Assembly: GCA_963699015.1 (NCBI GenBank)
Contig: CAVOSX010000002.1
Span: forward strand, 744,001 to 808,000
Length of the DNA: 64,000 nt
Direction of reading: 5' to 3'
From: PALSA-505 sp963699015
GTDB taxonomy: Bacteria > Actinomycetota > Actinomycetes > Streptosporangiales > Streptosporangiaceae
Positions 52,476 through 62,008 of this stretch are shown piece after piece. Numbering within the stretch: the stretch's first letter is position 1; each line of letters opens with the position of its first letter. The translations under genes and the position numbers were made by a program. The notes beneath the pieces were generated by a model, which had not been told where the DNA came from, made no database searches, and saw only the letters and a program-made list of their open reading frames with translations.

Positions 52476-54125
52476 TCAGCGCCCCCTCGGCCGGTCCTGG
52501 GACTTGCCGGACGCCGGCTCGGGCGACAACGGGTGCGCCGCGGTCTGCTGTGCATCGTCGCGTTCGGGCCGCCGCTGATCCTTGGGGCTGGAGGTCCTGG
52601 CGCTGGAGGCGGTCGGAGTGCCCGCGTGCCGGCCGCGAGAGGCCAGCCGCCCGGGCAGACCGGAGCCGGGGCGCCGCGGCTCGGCCGCAGCGGCGCGCGG
52701 CGACGGACCGGCCGGCGGGCGCGGTTGGGCCGCATCAGCAGGCGGCTCGACGGCAGCGGGGAAGAACTCGGCCACAGCAGCCGATGCCTCGCCCCCAGCA
52801 GCCGATGGCTCGGCCGCAGCAGCAGACGGCTGGGCGGCGGCGGGCAGCACGGGCGCAACAGCAGGCGGCACGGCGGCAGCAGCAGGGGGCACGGGCGTGG
52901 CAACGAGGAACTCGGCCGCACCGGCAGGGGGCTGGGCGGTCGCAGAAGGCGGCTGGGCGGCCCCAGCGGCAGGCGGCTGGGCGGCCGCAGCGGGCGGCAC
53001 GGGCGCAGCAGCGGGCGGCGGCGGGGCCGCCGGAGGCTGCGGCCCGCGCGCGGACGACTCGGGGGACGGCGCCCCGTGCGGCACTGGGCGTGGCCGGCCC
53101 TGGTCGGTGCCGGCTGGATCGCGCGCCGGTTCCCGGGTCGGCCACCCCCGGCCGGCCAGGTAGGACGGCCGGGACCGGCGCGGTCCTGGCGGCTGCGAGA
53201 TGGTCGGCTGCGCGGCGGCCGGGTGCGAGGCGGCCGGCTGGAATGCGGATCCAGCCGCGGTGGTCTTGTCGTCCCGGCTCCGGGCCGGAGTCGAAGACGG
53301 GCTCGGCGCCGGGCCAGGTGACGGGCCCGCAGCCGGGGCGGGCCGCCGGGTGCCGGGCAACGGCGCGGGCAGCGCCGAGGCGAGATCACCGGCGATGGCG
53401 CGGGCCGTCCGGATGAACATGGACTTGTCCAGCTTGCCGCTCCACTCGCCGCGGAGCTGATCGGCGCTCTTGGGCTCGTAGGCCAGCCCGCCGACCACGC
53501 GGGCGGCCGCGCCGCCCTGCCGCAGTGCCTGCCCCACTTCCGCGATGGCCGCGCCGAAGTTCTTGTAGTCGGTGATCACGACCACGCCGACACGGCCCGA
53601 CGGCCGGCCGCGCCGCTGCAGCGCGGCCGCCAGTACGCTGACCCGGTCGCGCAGCCTGATCACTTCGCCCAGGCTGACCCGGGTGAGCAGGATCACGGTC
53701 GAAGCCTGGGCCAGCAGGTCATACACCGGGCCGTCCACCCCGACCCGTCCGCAGTCGGCGATGACGTCCGCCTGCGGCACGGCCGCCAGCACCCGGCCTA
53801 CCGATCCCCAGAGCGGTTCCAGGCCCGAGCCCTGCTCGGCTCCGCCGACGCCGCCGAGAATGTCGAGGCCGCCGCGCAGCTTCTGCGCGTGCTCCCACAC
53901 CTGGTGCGGCTGCAGCCCACGGCGCGCGGCCACGGCTAGGCTGAGCAGCCCCCGGCGCGGGTCAAGCCGCCCGCCGTCCGCCGCAGGCAGCCGGTAGACC
54001 AGATCCCCGCCCGCCGGGTCGCACTCGGCCAGCAGCACCGGCCGGGGCCAGACCGCCGCCAGCGCCACGGACGCGGTGGTGACCCCCGGTGCGCCCTTGT
54101 CGGCCGCGACCGCGATCAGTGCCAT
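52476..54125 (-). CDS. cpaE: CpaE-like MinD/ParA ATPase with long Pro/Ala-rich tail
   Basis: The first ~270 residues form a MinD-like domain (MALIAVAADKGAPGVTTASV, a deviant Walker A; ECDPAGGDLVYRL; DCGRVGVDGPVYD; LTRVSLGEVIRLRD). The remaining ~280 residues are a low-complexity Pro/Ala/Gln tail with many AAQPP-like units, probably disordered. CpaE proteins place the Tad apparatus at the pole. The Lys of the canonical GKGG motif is not where expected (KGAPGVTT), so nucleotide binding is uncertain. Confidence 0.83.
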   Translation of the reverse strand: MALIAVAADKGAPGVTTASVALAAVWPRPVLLAECDPAGGDLVYRLPAADGGRLDPRRGLLSLAVAARRGLQPHQVWEHAQKLRGGLDILGGVGGAEQGSGLEPLWGSVGRVLAAVPQADVIADCGRVGVDGPVYDLLAQASTVILLTRVSLGEVIRLRDRVSVLAAALQRRGRPSGRVGVVVITDYKNFGAAIAEVGQALRQGGAAARVVGGLAYEPKSADQLRGEWSGKLDKSMFIRTARAIAGDLASALPAPLPGTRRPAPAAGPSPGPAPSPSSTPARSRDDKTTAAGSAFQPAASHPAAAQPTISQPPGPRRSRPSYLAGRGWPTREPARDPAGTDQGRPRPVPHGAPSPESSARGPQPPAAPPPPAAAPVPPAAAAQPPAAGAAQPPSATAQPPAGAAEFLVATPVPPAAAAVPPAVAPVLPAAAQPSAAAAEPSAAGGEASAAVAEFFPAAVEPPADAAQPRPPAGPSPRAAAAEPRRPGSGLPGRLASRGRHAGTPTASSARTSSPKDQRRPERDDAQQTAAHPLSPEPASGKSQDRPRGR

Positions 54126-54128
54126 GGG

Positions 54129-54990
54129 TCAGCCTGTCCCGCCCGATGGCGGCGGTGTCGTCCCGCCCGGCGACGGTGCGGCTGGCCCGCCCGATGGTGA
54201 AGCTGACCCGCGCGACCGCACCGTGCTGCCCGGCGACGGGTTCGTCCCTCCCGATGACGGGGTCACCGGGGTGGCTCCCCGCCCGCCGGCGGGGAGGACT
54301 CCGACACCGACGTTGTTGTTCGCCGCGTTGCAGCTCACTCCCGCGGCGTAACCGGGGGCCACCGCGACCTGCACGTCGTCCACGGCGTCACTGGCCGTGC
54401 TGACCGGGTGCCCGATGTTGAGCACCACCGCGGTCGGCGCCAGCACGTTCGTCGGGGGCCTCGGGCACCGCCCCTCGTTGTCACTGGTGCTGAAGATGCT
54501 GACATGGTCCCCGACCTGAAGCCCGTCGGGCAGCTGACCGTCCTTGAGCGCGAGCCCCACCACGGTCAGGCCCTTGGTCGCGGTGTTGACCGCCGTCGTC
54601 ATCTGCGGGATGAGCAGGGTGCCTGGCCGGGAGCATGGTCGCGGCGTACGTACGGGTCACCTGGCTGGCCTCGTTCCAGGGCACGTACTCGATGCCGGTG
54701 CCCGAGGTGACCTGGATCTCCTGCATGGAGCTCAGCGGGATCTTCTGTCCCTGGCCGACCGGCTGCGAGATTTCGATCGCGCCCGTCTTGTGGCCTGCGT
54801 CGATCACCAGCAGCGCCGCCACGAGGGCGCCGCCGACGACCAGCACCACGGCCAGCGCCGCCAGCGCCGGCTTGCGCTCCCGCGGCGCACTGGGCAGCCG
54901 CCGCCCGGCGGGAGAGGTCGGCTCGGGCCACGCACCGGCGTCGGCGCCAGCCCCCGTTCCGCGCGGAATCGTGCCCCTGTCGCTCGACAT
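54129..54990 (-). CDS. cpaB: CpaB/SAF-domain pilus assembly protein, frameshifted
   Basis: From ATG 54990 the protein has a Pro/Arg-rich start, one membrane helix (ALAALAVVLVVGGALVAALL) and a SAF-like domain (IEISQPVGQGQKIPLSSMQE). The frame breaks near 54630. The rest (TTAVNTATKGLTVVGLALKD, VGDHVSIFSTSDNEG and VAVAPGYAAGVSCNA, ending in a Pro/Gly/Ser-rich tail) is in another frame and stops at 54129. CpaB is the RcpC-like periplasmic/extracellular component of Tad systems. It is the first gene of the minus-strand pilus operon. Confidence 0.8.
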
Positions 54991-55349
54991 CGGTCCGGTT
55001 CTCCCTGGCTGCGGCATCTCCTCGTGGCACAGGCGGTCCCGACGCGGCGCCGCGACATGCCTGCACGCCAGCGGTCCGGCGGGGTCGCGAGGTGAATCTA
55101 TCTTGCTGAAGGTCGCTCCCGCAGGAATGTCATCAACATGCGATAGGTACGCGACAAGACGGAGCATTCGCATCGCTATGACATGGCTGAGTCTTCGCGC
55201 TGCCAGATCAAGGTTGACCATCCGCACGATGTGCGGGCAGGCCGGATGCGGCGCCTGCCGGTGTGGTCATCGTCGCGCCAGGGCGAAGCGATCTGGATAG
55301 CATGTCGTCACTCGTTGATCGCGAAGGCTGGCACTCGCGGAGGCTGGGC
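54991..55349. other. Divergent region between the pilus operon and eccC-like gene
   Basis: This 359-bp space separates cpaB (minus) from the eccC-like gene (plus) and must hold their promoters. I see no convincing -10/-35 pair, no long dyad and no open frame with a ribosome binding site. Confidence 0.5.
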
Positions 55350-58300
55350 ATGCGGATCGCGCTGACGGCGCTGACCCCGCGAGGGCCACAGGATCTCGTG
55401 GTAAGCGCCGACGACGGTGCCGTGATCGGCCAGGTCACCGCCGCGCTGCGGGGGGTGGCGGGGGGATCCGGACCGCTCGCGCCGGTGATCGCGCTGCCCC
55501 GGTCCCAGCCTCCTCCGGGCCCGGGGCCGGCCCTCCCCGCACGACGGCCTGGCCGCGCCGCCGGCCACCGGGCAGGAACCGCCGCGCCGCAGCGCCGGGC
55601 GACAGGCCCCGCGGCGGGCCGCCCAGGAGACCCCGCGTAGGGCCGCCGCCCAGGAGACCCTGTGGCTGGACGGGCGGCCGGTGGACCCGCGGGCCCGCGC
55701 CGCTTCGGTGCTCAGGGACGGCGCGCTGGTTGCCACCGACCCGCGGGCGGCCGCGGCCACCTCGCTGGCCGAGCCCGGCCTGGCCGAGGTGCGCGTGGTC
55801 GGCGGGCCCGCGGCGGGGACGGTGCACCGGCTCGGGTTCGGCACGCTCACGCTGGGCGCGTCGCCCGACTGCCAGGTCCGGGTGACCGGCACGGGGCTGC
55901 CCGCCTACGCGGCCAGGCTCGTGATCGGGCCGGGCGGCTCGGCCGGGCAGACCCTCGTCGAGCCGTTGCGCCTCTCCCCCGACGGCGTCCCGCTGCTGCT
56001 TGACGGCGAACCGCTGCTGCTTGACGGCGAGCCGCTGACCGCGGTCGGGCCGTGGGAACCGGGCTCGGTGCTCCAGGTCGGGCCGCACGTGCTCGCCCTG
56101 GCCACCCCGGAGCAGCCGGACGCGCACCTGGCCCCGACCGGCGACGGCGGGCTGGCGTTCAACCGGCCGCCGCGGCTGCTGCCGTCCAGCCGGCCGCGCA
56201 CGATCGAGATACCGGCCGAGCCGGCGCGGGCCGGCAGGGCGCGGCTGCAGCTGCTGTCCGCGCTGCTGCCGCTCGCCTTCGGCGCGGTGCTCTGGGTGGC
56301 GCTGAAGAACGCCCTGTTTGCCCTGTTCATGCTCATGAGCCCGGTCATGGTGATCGGGCAGTGGCTCAGCGAGCGCCGCCACGGCCGCCGGTCCTACCAG
56401 CGCGCGCTGAAGGAGTACCGGCGCACGATGGCCGGACTCGACGGCGCCATCGCGGCGCGCGCGGGCCGCCGATGAGGCGCTGCGCCGGGATGCGGCGCCC
56501 GACCCGGCGCAGGTACTGCTCGACCGCGACCGGCCCGCCGGCGGCGGCGGCTGTGGGAGCGCCGCGCCGCCGACCCCGACGTGCTGCACCTGCGGCTCGG
56601 GCTGACCGACCGGCCTGCCGGCATCGAGTTCGTCCCGCAGAAGGGCTCGGCCCACGACGCCGACCTGCCGCCGGTGCCTGTGGCGCGCAACGTCCCGATC
56701 ACGCTGCCGCTGCCCGAGCTTGGCGTGATCGGCCTGGCCGGGCCTGCCGGGCCCTCCCGCGCGCTGGCCCGCTGGTTCGTCGCCCAGGCCGCAGCGTTGC
56801 ACAGCCCGCGCGACCTGCGCATCGTGGTGCTCGCCGCCAGCCCGCAGGCCGGCGCCGAGCGGAACTGGGTCCGGTGGCTGCCGCACTGCGCGCCGCAGCA
56901 GGGCGAGGAGTCGCCTGGCCCTGGTGGGGACCGACCCGGACTGGCAGCGCGCCGGGTGGCCGAGCTCGTCGGCGAGGTCAGCGAGCGGATGAAGCGGGCC
57001 AGCGACCCTCGCGGCCTCGGCCTGGGCTTCGGCGGCAGCCCCGAGCCGGCCGCCGACCCGGCGACTCGGCCCCAAGATTCTGCTGGTACTGGACGGGGCG
57101 CGCGCGCTGCGCCGGGTGCCCGGCATGCCGCAGGTGCTGGGCGCCGCGAAGACGACCGGTGTGTACGCGGTGTGCCTGGACGAGTCGCAGCGGGTGCTGC
57201 CGGAGGAGTGCGCCGCGGTCATCTCCTGGGATCGGGACCGGCCCGGCTGGGTGTCGGTGCAGGGCCGCGGGCTGGACATCCCGGGCGAGGTGCTGGCCGA
57301 CCAGGTGAGCGTGGCCTGGGCCGGCCAGTATCGCAGGCCGGGACAGGCTGCCGTGGATGCTGCTGCTGCTGGACTGGTGGGAGGGGTACTTCGCGGCGTT
57401 CGAGCAGTACGACTACGGGCGGCTGATCGACACGCTGCTGCAGACGCTGCGCGAAGGCGCCGCGGTCGGGCTGCGGGCGGTCGTCAGCTACCGACCGGTC
57501 CGCGCTGGTCGGGCAGGCGAGCACGGTGTTCGGCCAGCGGATGCTGCTGCGGCTGACCGACCGGTCCGATGCGCCCTGGCGGGCCTCAGGGAACGCAGCC
57601 TGCCCAGCTCGCCAGCCGCCGGGCCGGGTCATGTTCGAGGCGATCCCGCAGCCGTGCGAGGCGCAGATCGCGCTGCTGGACGCGAACCCGTACCAGGCAG
57701 GCCCAGGTGGCGGCGCTGCGCCGGCTCGGCGACGAGGCGCTGGCCCGGCACGGCAGGCCGCCGCAGTCCGCAGCGGCCGCTGCGGGTAGACACGCTGCCG
57801 GCCAGAATCAGCTTCGCCGAGGCCGCGGCGCTCGACCCGGAGTTCGCGCCGCCGTCCCCGCTGTGCGGGCCATGGTCGGCGTGGGCGGCGACGAACTCGC
57901 GCCCCAGGGTCTGGACGTGCGGGACGAGGGCCCCGGCCTGGTGGTCGCCGGGCCGCCGCGGTCCGGCAAGTCCAGCACCCTGCTGACCATGGCCCGATGG
58001 CTGCTCAGGCAGGGCACCGAGGTCGTCGCGATCACCCCGCGGCGGTCCCCGCTGCGCGGCATCGAGGGTGACGACGGGGTGCTGGCCGTGTTCGGCGGCG
58101 ACGTCACCGGCGAGGCGCTGGTCGCGGTGATCGAGGACAAGGACCGGTTCGTCCTGCTCGTGGACGACGCGGAACTGCTGTTCAACGGGCCGATCGACGA
58201 CCTGCTGAACCAGATCTGCTCGCCGGCCGCGACGCCGATCACGGCGTGATCATCGCCGGGGCCACCGGCGACCTGGGCCGGGCGTACTCGGGCTTCATCC

Positions 58301-58470
58301 CGCAGGCGCTGAAGTCCCGGTGCGGCCTGCTGGTCGCCGTGGCCTCGCCCGGCGACGGCGACCTGTTCGGCGTGCGGCTGCCGCGCAACGCCGGCCCCGG
58401 GCCACTGGGCCGCGGCCTGCTGATCAGGCCGGGCGCGATCGCGCCCGTGCAGCTTGCCGTGTGCGAATGA
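55350..58470 (+). pseudogene. eccC: T7SS EccC-like FtsK/SpoIIIE protein, multiple frameshifts, ATPase-1 missing
   Basis: From ATG 55350 (MRIALTALTPRGPQDLVVSA) the reading frame changes at least eight times. Reconstructed order: an N-terminal segment, an FHA-like domain with AEVRVVGGPAAGTVHRLGFG, two membrane helices (LSALLPLAFGAVLWVALKNA and nearby), an EccC N-terminal block (LHLRLGLTDRPAGIEFVP, GVYAVCLDESQRVLPEEC), then directly a second-domain segment (LLLLDWWEGYFAAFEQYDYG) and a C-terminal ATPase (GPPRSGKSSTLLTMARWLLR, then VLLVDDAELLFNGPIDDLL). No first FtsK Walker A (GSGKSE type) is visible between about 57300 and 57360. Whether the indels and the gap are real decay or assembly error is undecided. 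Confidence 0.7.
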
Positions 58471-58482
58471 TCCGGCCGCGAC

Positions 58483-58519
58483 GCGGGGCCCCGGCACGCG
58501 TTCGTGCCCGGGGCCCCGC
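58483..58519. terminator. Strong bidirectional hairpin between eccC-like and WXG100 genes
   Basis: GCGGGGCCCCGGCACG (58483-58498) pairs with CGTGCCCGGGGCCCCGC (58503-58519) with a CGTT loop and one bulged G. It lies between the convergent stop codons, so it likely ends transcription from both sides. Confidence 0.75.
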
Positions 58520-58538
58520 GGGATGCCGTTGCGCAGTC

Positions 58539-58817
58539 TTACCTGACGGTGGAGTTGAGCTGCTCGGCGAGGTTCTGCTGGTTGGACGTGGCCTTGCTGG
58601 CCTGGTTCAGCAGCTCGATCACCTTGTTGACGGTGGGAGTGGCCTGCTGCACCGTCTCCTGGAGGCGCGTGAAGCTGGCGTCCACCCAGTTACCCGACAG
58701 CGCGTTAATGTCGGAGTTCACCTTGGTCCAGACATCGTTCAGGTTGGTGGCATCGGCGGCGAGAGACGAGGCACCGCTGCCCATCCCCCCGATGTTGTAA
58801 CGCTGTTCACCTGCCAT
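58539..58817 (-). CDS. WXG100 (ESAT-6-like) protein
   Basis: The 92-residue helical-hairpin protein starts at ATG 58817, nine bases after a GGAGG. The turn is SGNWVDASF, so the usual WxG reads WVD. Conserved hydrophobic positions (TRLQETVQQATPTVNKVIEL) support the fold. Such proteins are secreted by T7SS as dimers. It is divergent from the 651-residue gene and convergent with the eccC-like gene. Confidence 0.82.
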   Translation of the reverse strand: MAGEQRYNIGGMGSGASSLAADATNLNDVWTKVNSDINALSGNWVDASFTRLQETVQQATPTVNKVIELLNQASKATSNQQNLAEQLNSTVR

Positions 58818-58874
58818 GGACGTCATCCTCCGTTGTGGTCGATGCTGGGGTTTCGGCGGTGATCTTAACAGCAG

Positions 58875-58891
58875 CCGTGAATCGTTCACGG
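58875..58891. promoter_or_regulatory. Perfect 17-bp palindrome in the divergent T7SS promoter
   Basis: CCGTGAA-TCG-TTCACGG is a perfect inverted repeat between the WXG100 and 651-residue genes. It looks like an operator for a dimeric regulator. A TATCAT at 58952-58957 could be the -10 box of the plus-strand gene. Confidence 0.6.
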
Positions 58892-59067
58892 AACTTTGGC
58901 AGATGAGATCAGAAAGCGATGTAACCCAGGAACGCGCGGATGCGGGCGATGTATCATCCCGCTTGATCCACATGGCGATACGGATACCTCGCGCCGCCCG
59001 GCCGGCCGCGCCCGTATCGTCGTGCTCGGTACCTCGATGTTGACGCGAGATCTAGGGCAGGCCAGCG

Positions 59068-61023
59068 ATGACCAGACTAGAGCCTGACGGCGGCGGCGGC
59101 GCGGTAGGGATCAACCCGCAGCTGCTGCAAGGCATGATCAGCACGATGAACTCGTCGGCCGGCGACGCGCTGAACCTGGTGACCGGCTACATCGGCCAGC
59201 TGTCGCGGGTCGGCCTCGACACCAGCAGCCTGACCAGGGCCGTGCGGGACCTGACCTGGGCGCAGGACCAGATGCCGATGCTGAACCGGCGCCAGTCGCT
59301 CGCCCAGGCCATGGCCGAGCAGAATCCCGGGCTGGTGGACGTCCCGGCAGGCGCCGGAGCCCTCGACTTCCTCACCAGCCAGGCCGCGCAGGCGGCAGGC
59401 AAGGCGGCCGGCGCCAAGGCCCTGCAGGCCATCGAGGACCACAGCAACGACGACTTCATCGTGACCGGGCTGCGGCAGTACTCCGGCGACCCGGCCTACA
59501 TGGCCGCGTTCTTCGCCGCGCTCGGCCCGCAGGGGCTCGCGGCGCTCGGCCTGCAGGTCACCGGCTACCAGCAGGGCGGGGACCAGGGCCGGTACCTGGC
59601 CTGGGCCAGCGCGATCGGCCAGGGCCTGGCCACCGCCAGCTACCGGATGCCGTATCAGCCGGGCTGGCTCGGCCAGCTGCAGCTGCCGAACGACCCCGGG
59701 GCCGACCCCAGCCTGCCGCAGCTATCGCTGATCCAGCCGTTCCTGGAGCACGGCGTGTACTCCTCCGCCTGGCTCGACCCGCTGGGCAAGTACGCGATCC
59801 AGCAGGCGTTCCTGCAGCAGGAGCCGGGGCTGGCCTCGGGTCCGCCGGTCTCGCTGGACGGGATCTGGACCGCGCTGTCGAATAACCCCGCGTTCGACGC
59901 GCAGTTCTACCGGCAGAACTTCAGCGGCAAGGACATTCCCGCCGACAGCATCAGCGGGGTCATGTCGAGCATCTACATGATCTCGGTCGCCGACTCGGCG
60001 TTCGCCGCCATGGTCCAGTCGGCCACCGTGGCCCCCGCCGGCGCCGCCAGCTCCGGCCCGTACGCTGCCAACGCCCAGCTCACCGTCCGCTACTTCGGCG
60101 ATGACCCGAGCCTGCGCACGTCCGGTCCGGTGCGGGCGGTATTCGGCACGATCGCGGAGAACTACTTCGACGACCTCGCCTACACCGTCCGCGCCGCGGC
60201 CCCCGGGGTCGGCGCGCAGGATATCCCGGGCCTGCAGGTCACCGCGTCCGAGCCGCAGTGGGGCAACTTCATCGAGCAGGCCATGCGGGACACGACCACC
60301 TCGGCGCAGCTGCTCACCTTCTACTCGTCCTGGGCCAATGGCCAGCCAATCGATGACCGTGGCCCGGGGCTGGAGCAGGTACCGCAGAACCAGGGATTCT
60401 GGAACGACTCCTCACTCGGCTTGCTTAACGACTTCATGGCCCGCAGCTACCAGGGCGCGGGCGCGCCCGCAGGCGACGCCCCGGTCAGCATCGCCGAGGT
60501 CGCCGCCGCCGGCGGGTCCGCGTTCCTCACCAGCCTCGTGTTCGGCCCGGAGGCGGGAGCAGCGGACGCTCTGCTCGAAGGGGGCAAGGACGCATTCCAG
60601 AGCGCCACCGAACAGACACTGAAGTCGGTCTGGCCGGACAGCGTGGACTCGAGCCCCAACGGCGGCGAGGCACTCAGCCACCTGACCGGCGTCCAGCAGC
60701 AATGGGCCGACACGGTCAACCGCTGGTACAACGGCAGCCCCGGGCAGGATCAGCCTCCGCCGGGCATCGATCCGGTCCAGTACCTGGGCCAGACCTACAC
60801 CGGCGACCCGACGGCATACGAAAAGCAGTACGGCGGGTACTTCATCAAGAACCGACAGATCGAGGATCCCGGCACGATCGCCGAGAACCCGAAGGCGCTG
60901 GCCGCCTACAATGCCTGGCTGCAGGATCCGGCCATCGTCAACGCCAATGAGGGCCGGTTCCGCAGCCAGGGCTTCGGCGAGCTCATCTCCCAGTACGCGA
61001 ACAGCTACGGCGGCGGCGGATGA
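59068..61023 (+). CDS. Large T7SS-associated protein (putative DUF6571-like substrate)
   Basis: The 651-residue protein starts at ATG 59068 (MTRLEPDGGGGAVGINPQLL). The N-terminal ~120 residues are helical (MISTMNSSAGDALNLVTGYI, LTRAVRDLTWAQDQMP) like WXG-type hairpins. A middle block has SGDPAYMAAFFAALGPQGLA and GDQGRYLAWASAIGQGLATA, similar to DUF6571 proteins from other actinomycete T7SS loci. The C-terminus (PPPGIDPVQYLGQTYTGDPT and onward) is not recognised. It overlaps the lipoprotein gene by 4 bp. No catalytic motif is evident. A secreted structural or toxin-carrier role is only inferred. Confidence 0.7.
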   Translation: MTRLEPDGGGGAVGINPQLLQGMISTMNSSAGDALNLVTGYIGQLSRVGLDTSSLTRAVRDLTWAQDQMPMLNRRQSLAQAMAEQNPGLVDVPAGAGALDFLTSQAAQAAGKAAGAKALQAIEDHSNDDFIVTGLRQYSGDPAYMAAFFAALGPQGLAALGLQVTGYQQGGDQGRYLAWASAIGQGLATASYRMPYQPGWLGQLQLPNDPGADPSLPQLSLIQPFLEHGVYSSAWLDPLGKYAIQQAFLQQEPGLASGPPVSLDGIWTALSNNPAFDAQFYRQNFSGKDIPADSISGVMSSIYMISVADSAFAAMVQSATVAPAGAASSGPYAANAQLTVRYFGDDPSLRTSGPVRAVFGTIAENYFDDLAYTVRAAAPGVGAQDIPGLQVTASEPQWGNFIEQAMRDTTTSAQLLTFYSSWANGQPIDDRGPGLEQVPQNQGFWNDSSLGLLNDFMARSYQGAGAPAGDAPVSIAEVAAAGGSAFLTSLVFGPEAGAADALLEGGKDAFQSATEQTLKSVWPDSVDSSPNGGEALSHLTGVQQQWADTVNRWYNGSPGQDQPPPGIDPVQYLGQTYTGDPTAYEKQYGGYFIKNRQIEDPGTIAENPKALAAYNAWLQDPAIVNANEGRFRSQGFGELISQYANSYGGGG

Positions 61024-61613
61024 GCCTGCGGCTTCGCCCTGCCCTGGCGCTGGCCGCGGCCGCTTGCGTCCTGATATCGGCGGCGGGCTGCGGTGGCGGC
61101 ACCAGCGCGGCCGACGGCCGTGCCTCCGCCACCGCGGCACGCAATCAGGCTCTTGCGGCTTTGCGCGGTCTCTACCAGCACATCCACGCCGCCCATGTGG
61201 GCACCGCTGGCGGCGCGGGCGGCCTCTACGCGCGGTGCGTAACCAACAAGAGCCAGAACGAACTGTTCTATGACGGTTCCATAGAATCCATTTATCCCGT
61301 TGACCGGTCGCTGAGCAAGAGCGCCTACCAGCAGCAGCTCAACAATATCGCCCGGGCTCAGGGATGGGCATTTAACAAGAATCGCAAAAACGTAGAATTC
61401 GGCAATGCCTTCGCTGATGAGATGGCCAAGGGATCGCTCGGCGGCCATATCTCCGTGGTCGATGCCCCGCCGCGGAACCCCGGCGACCCCAGGATCTCTG
61501 GCCTCATCGAGATCACGAGTCCGTGCTTCGACGCGGGGCCGGCCGCAGGCAGCCTGACCAGGCGCAGTGATGACCTTCCGCTATCGCAAGCAAGTCCGGC
61601 ACCGTCCAGCTGA
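61020..61613 (+). CDS. Lipoprotein in the T7SS cassette
   Basis: The 197-residue protein starts at ATG 61020 (overlapping ATGA with the upstream gene). The signal ends in a lipobox ISAAGC, so the Cys near residue 24 should be lipid-modified. The mature domain has YARCVTNKSQNELFYDGSIE and AYQQQLNNIARAQGWAFNKN and a late Cys in ITSPCFDAG. The family is not recognised. Co-translation suggests that it helps or protects the 651-residue partner at the cell surface, as many immunity or chaperone lipoproteins do; this is inference. Confidence 0.72.
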   Translation: MSLRLRPALALAAAACVLISAAGCGGGTSAADGRASATAARNQALAALRGLYQHIHAAHVGTAGGAGGLYARCVTNKSQNELFYDGSIESIYPVDRSLSKSAYQQQLNNIARAQGWAFNKNRKNVEFGNAFADEMAKGSLGGHISVVDAPPRNPGDPRISGLIEITSPCFDAGPAAGSLTRRSDDLPLSQASPAPSS

Positions 61614-61662
61614 TGCGCGGCAGCCGATACCGCTTCACGCGGCCAGGATCGGAGGTTCCCTC

Positions 61663-61935
61663 GTGACCACGCAGCCTCAGGTACCGAGCCCCCTGCACGC
61701 AGCGCTCAGCGAGCTGTACGCGAGCATCCAGAAGGACGAGCCGGCCATGGCCAGCGCGCTCAAGAACGCCTGCCAGCAGATGGGCGGGGGCATCGTCTGG
61801 TACGGCAGCGCCGCCAGCAGCTGGGCCGCCCAGCTGAACGGCTACTCCGGCGACCTGAACAGCAGCGTGAGTGCCGCGGTCGCCGAGGTGGCCAGCGCCC
61901 TGGCGGCCACGCCGCCGACCTGCCCCGCGGCTTAG
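61663..61935 (+). CDS. Small helical protein (90 aa), WXG100-like partner
   Basis: GTG 61663 follows GGAGG at 61651-61655. The product (MTTQPQVPSPLHAALSELYA at its start) has two likely helices with a Trp-rich turn (IVWYGSAASSWAAQLNGY). It could be a T7SS small partner of the cassette, but the turn lacks a WxG motif. No other family is seen. Confidence 0.6.
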   Translation: MTTQPQVPSPLHAALSELYASIQKDEPAMASALKNACQQMGGGIVWYGSAASSWAAQLNGYSGDLNSSVSAAVAEVASALAATPPTCPAA

Positions 61936-62008
61936 GCCAGGACCGAGGAGCTGATTTTGTCCGGACGCCTCAGCTAGCCTTGGCCGCGCCGTTCCCACCG
62001 GCGCCGCG

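Noticed and set aside
51501..53321. 606-codon plus-strand open frame opposite tadA and cpaE
   Set aside because: The minus-strand genes carry Walker motifs and operon context; the plus frame is low-complexity shadow.
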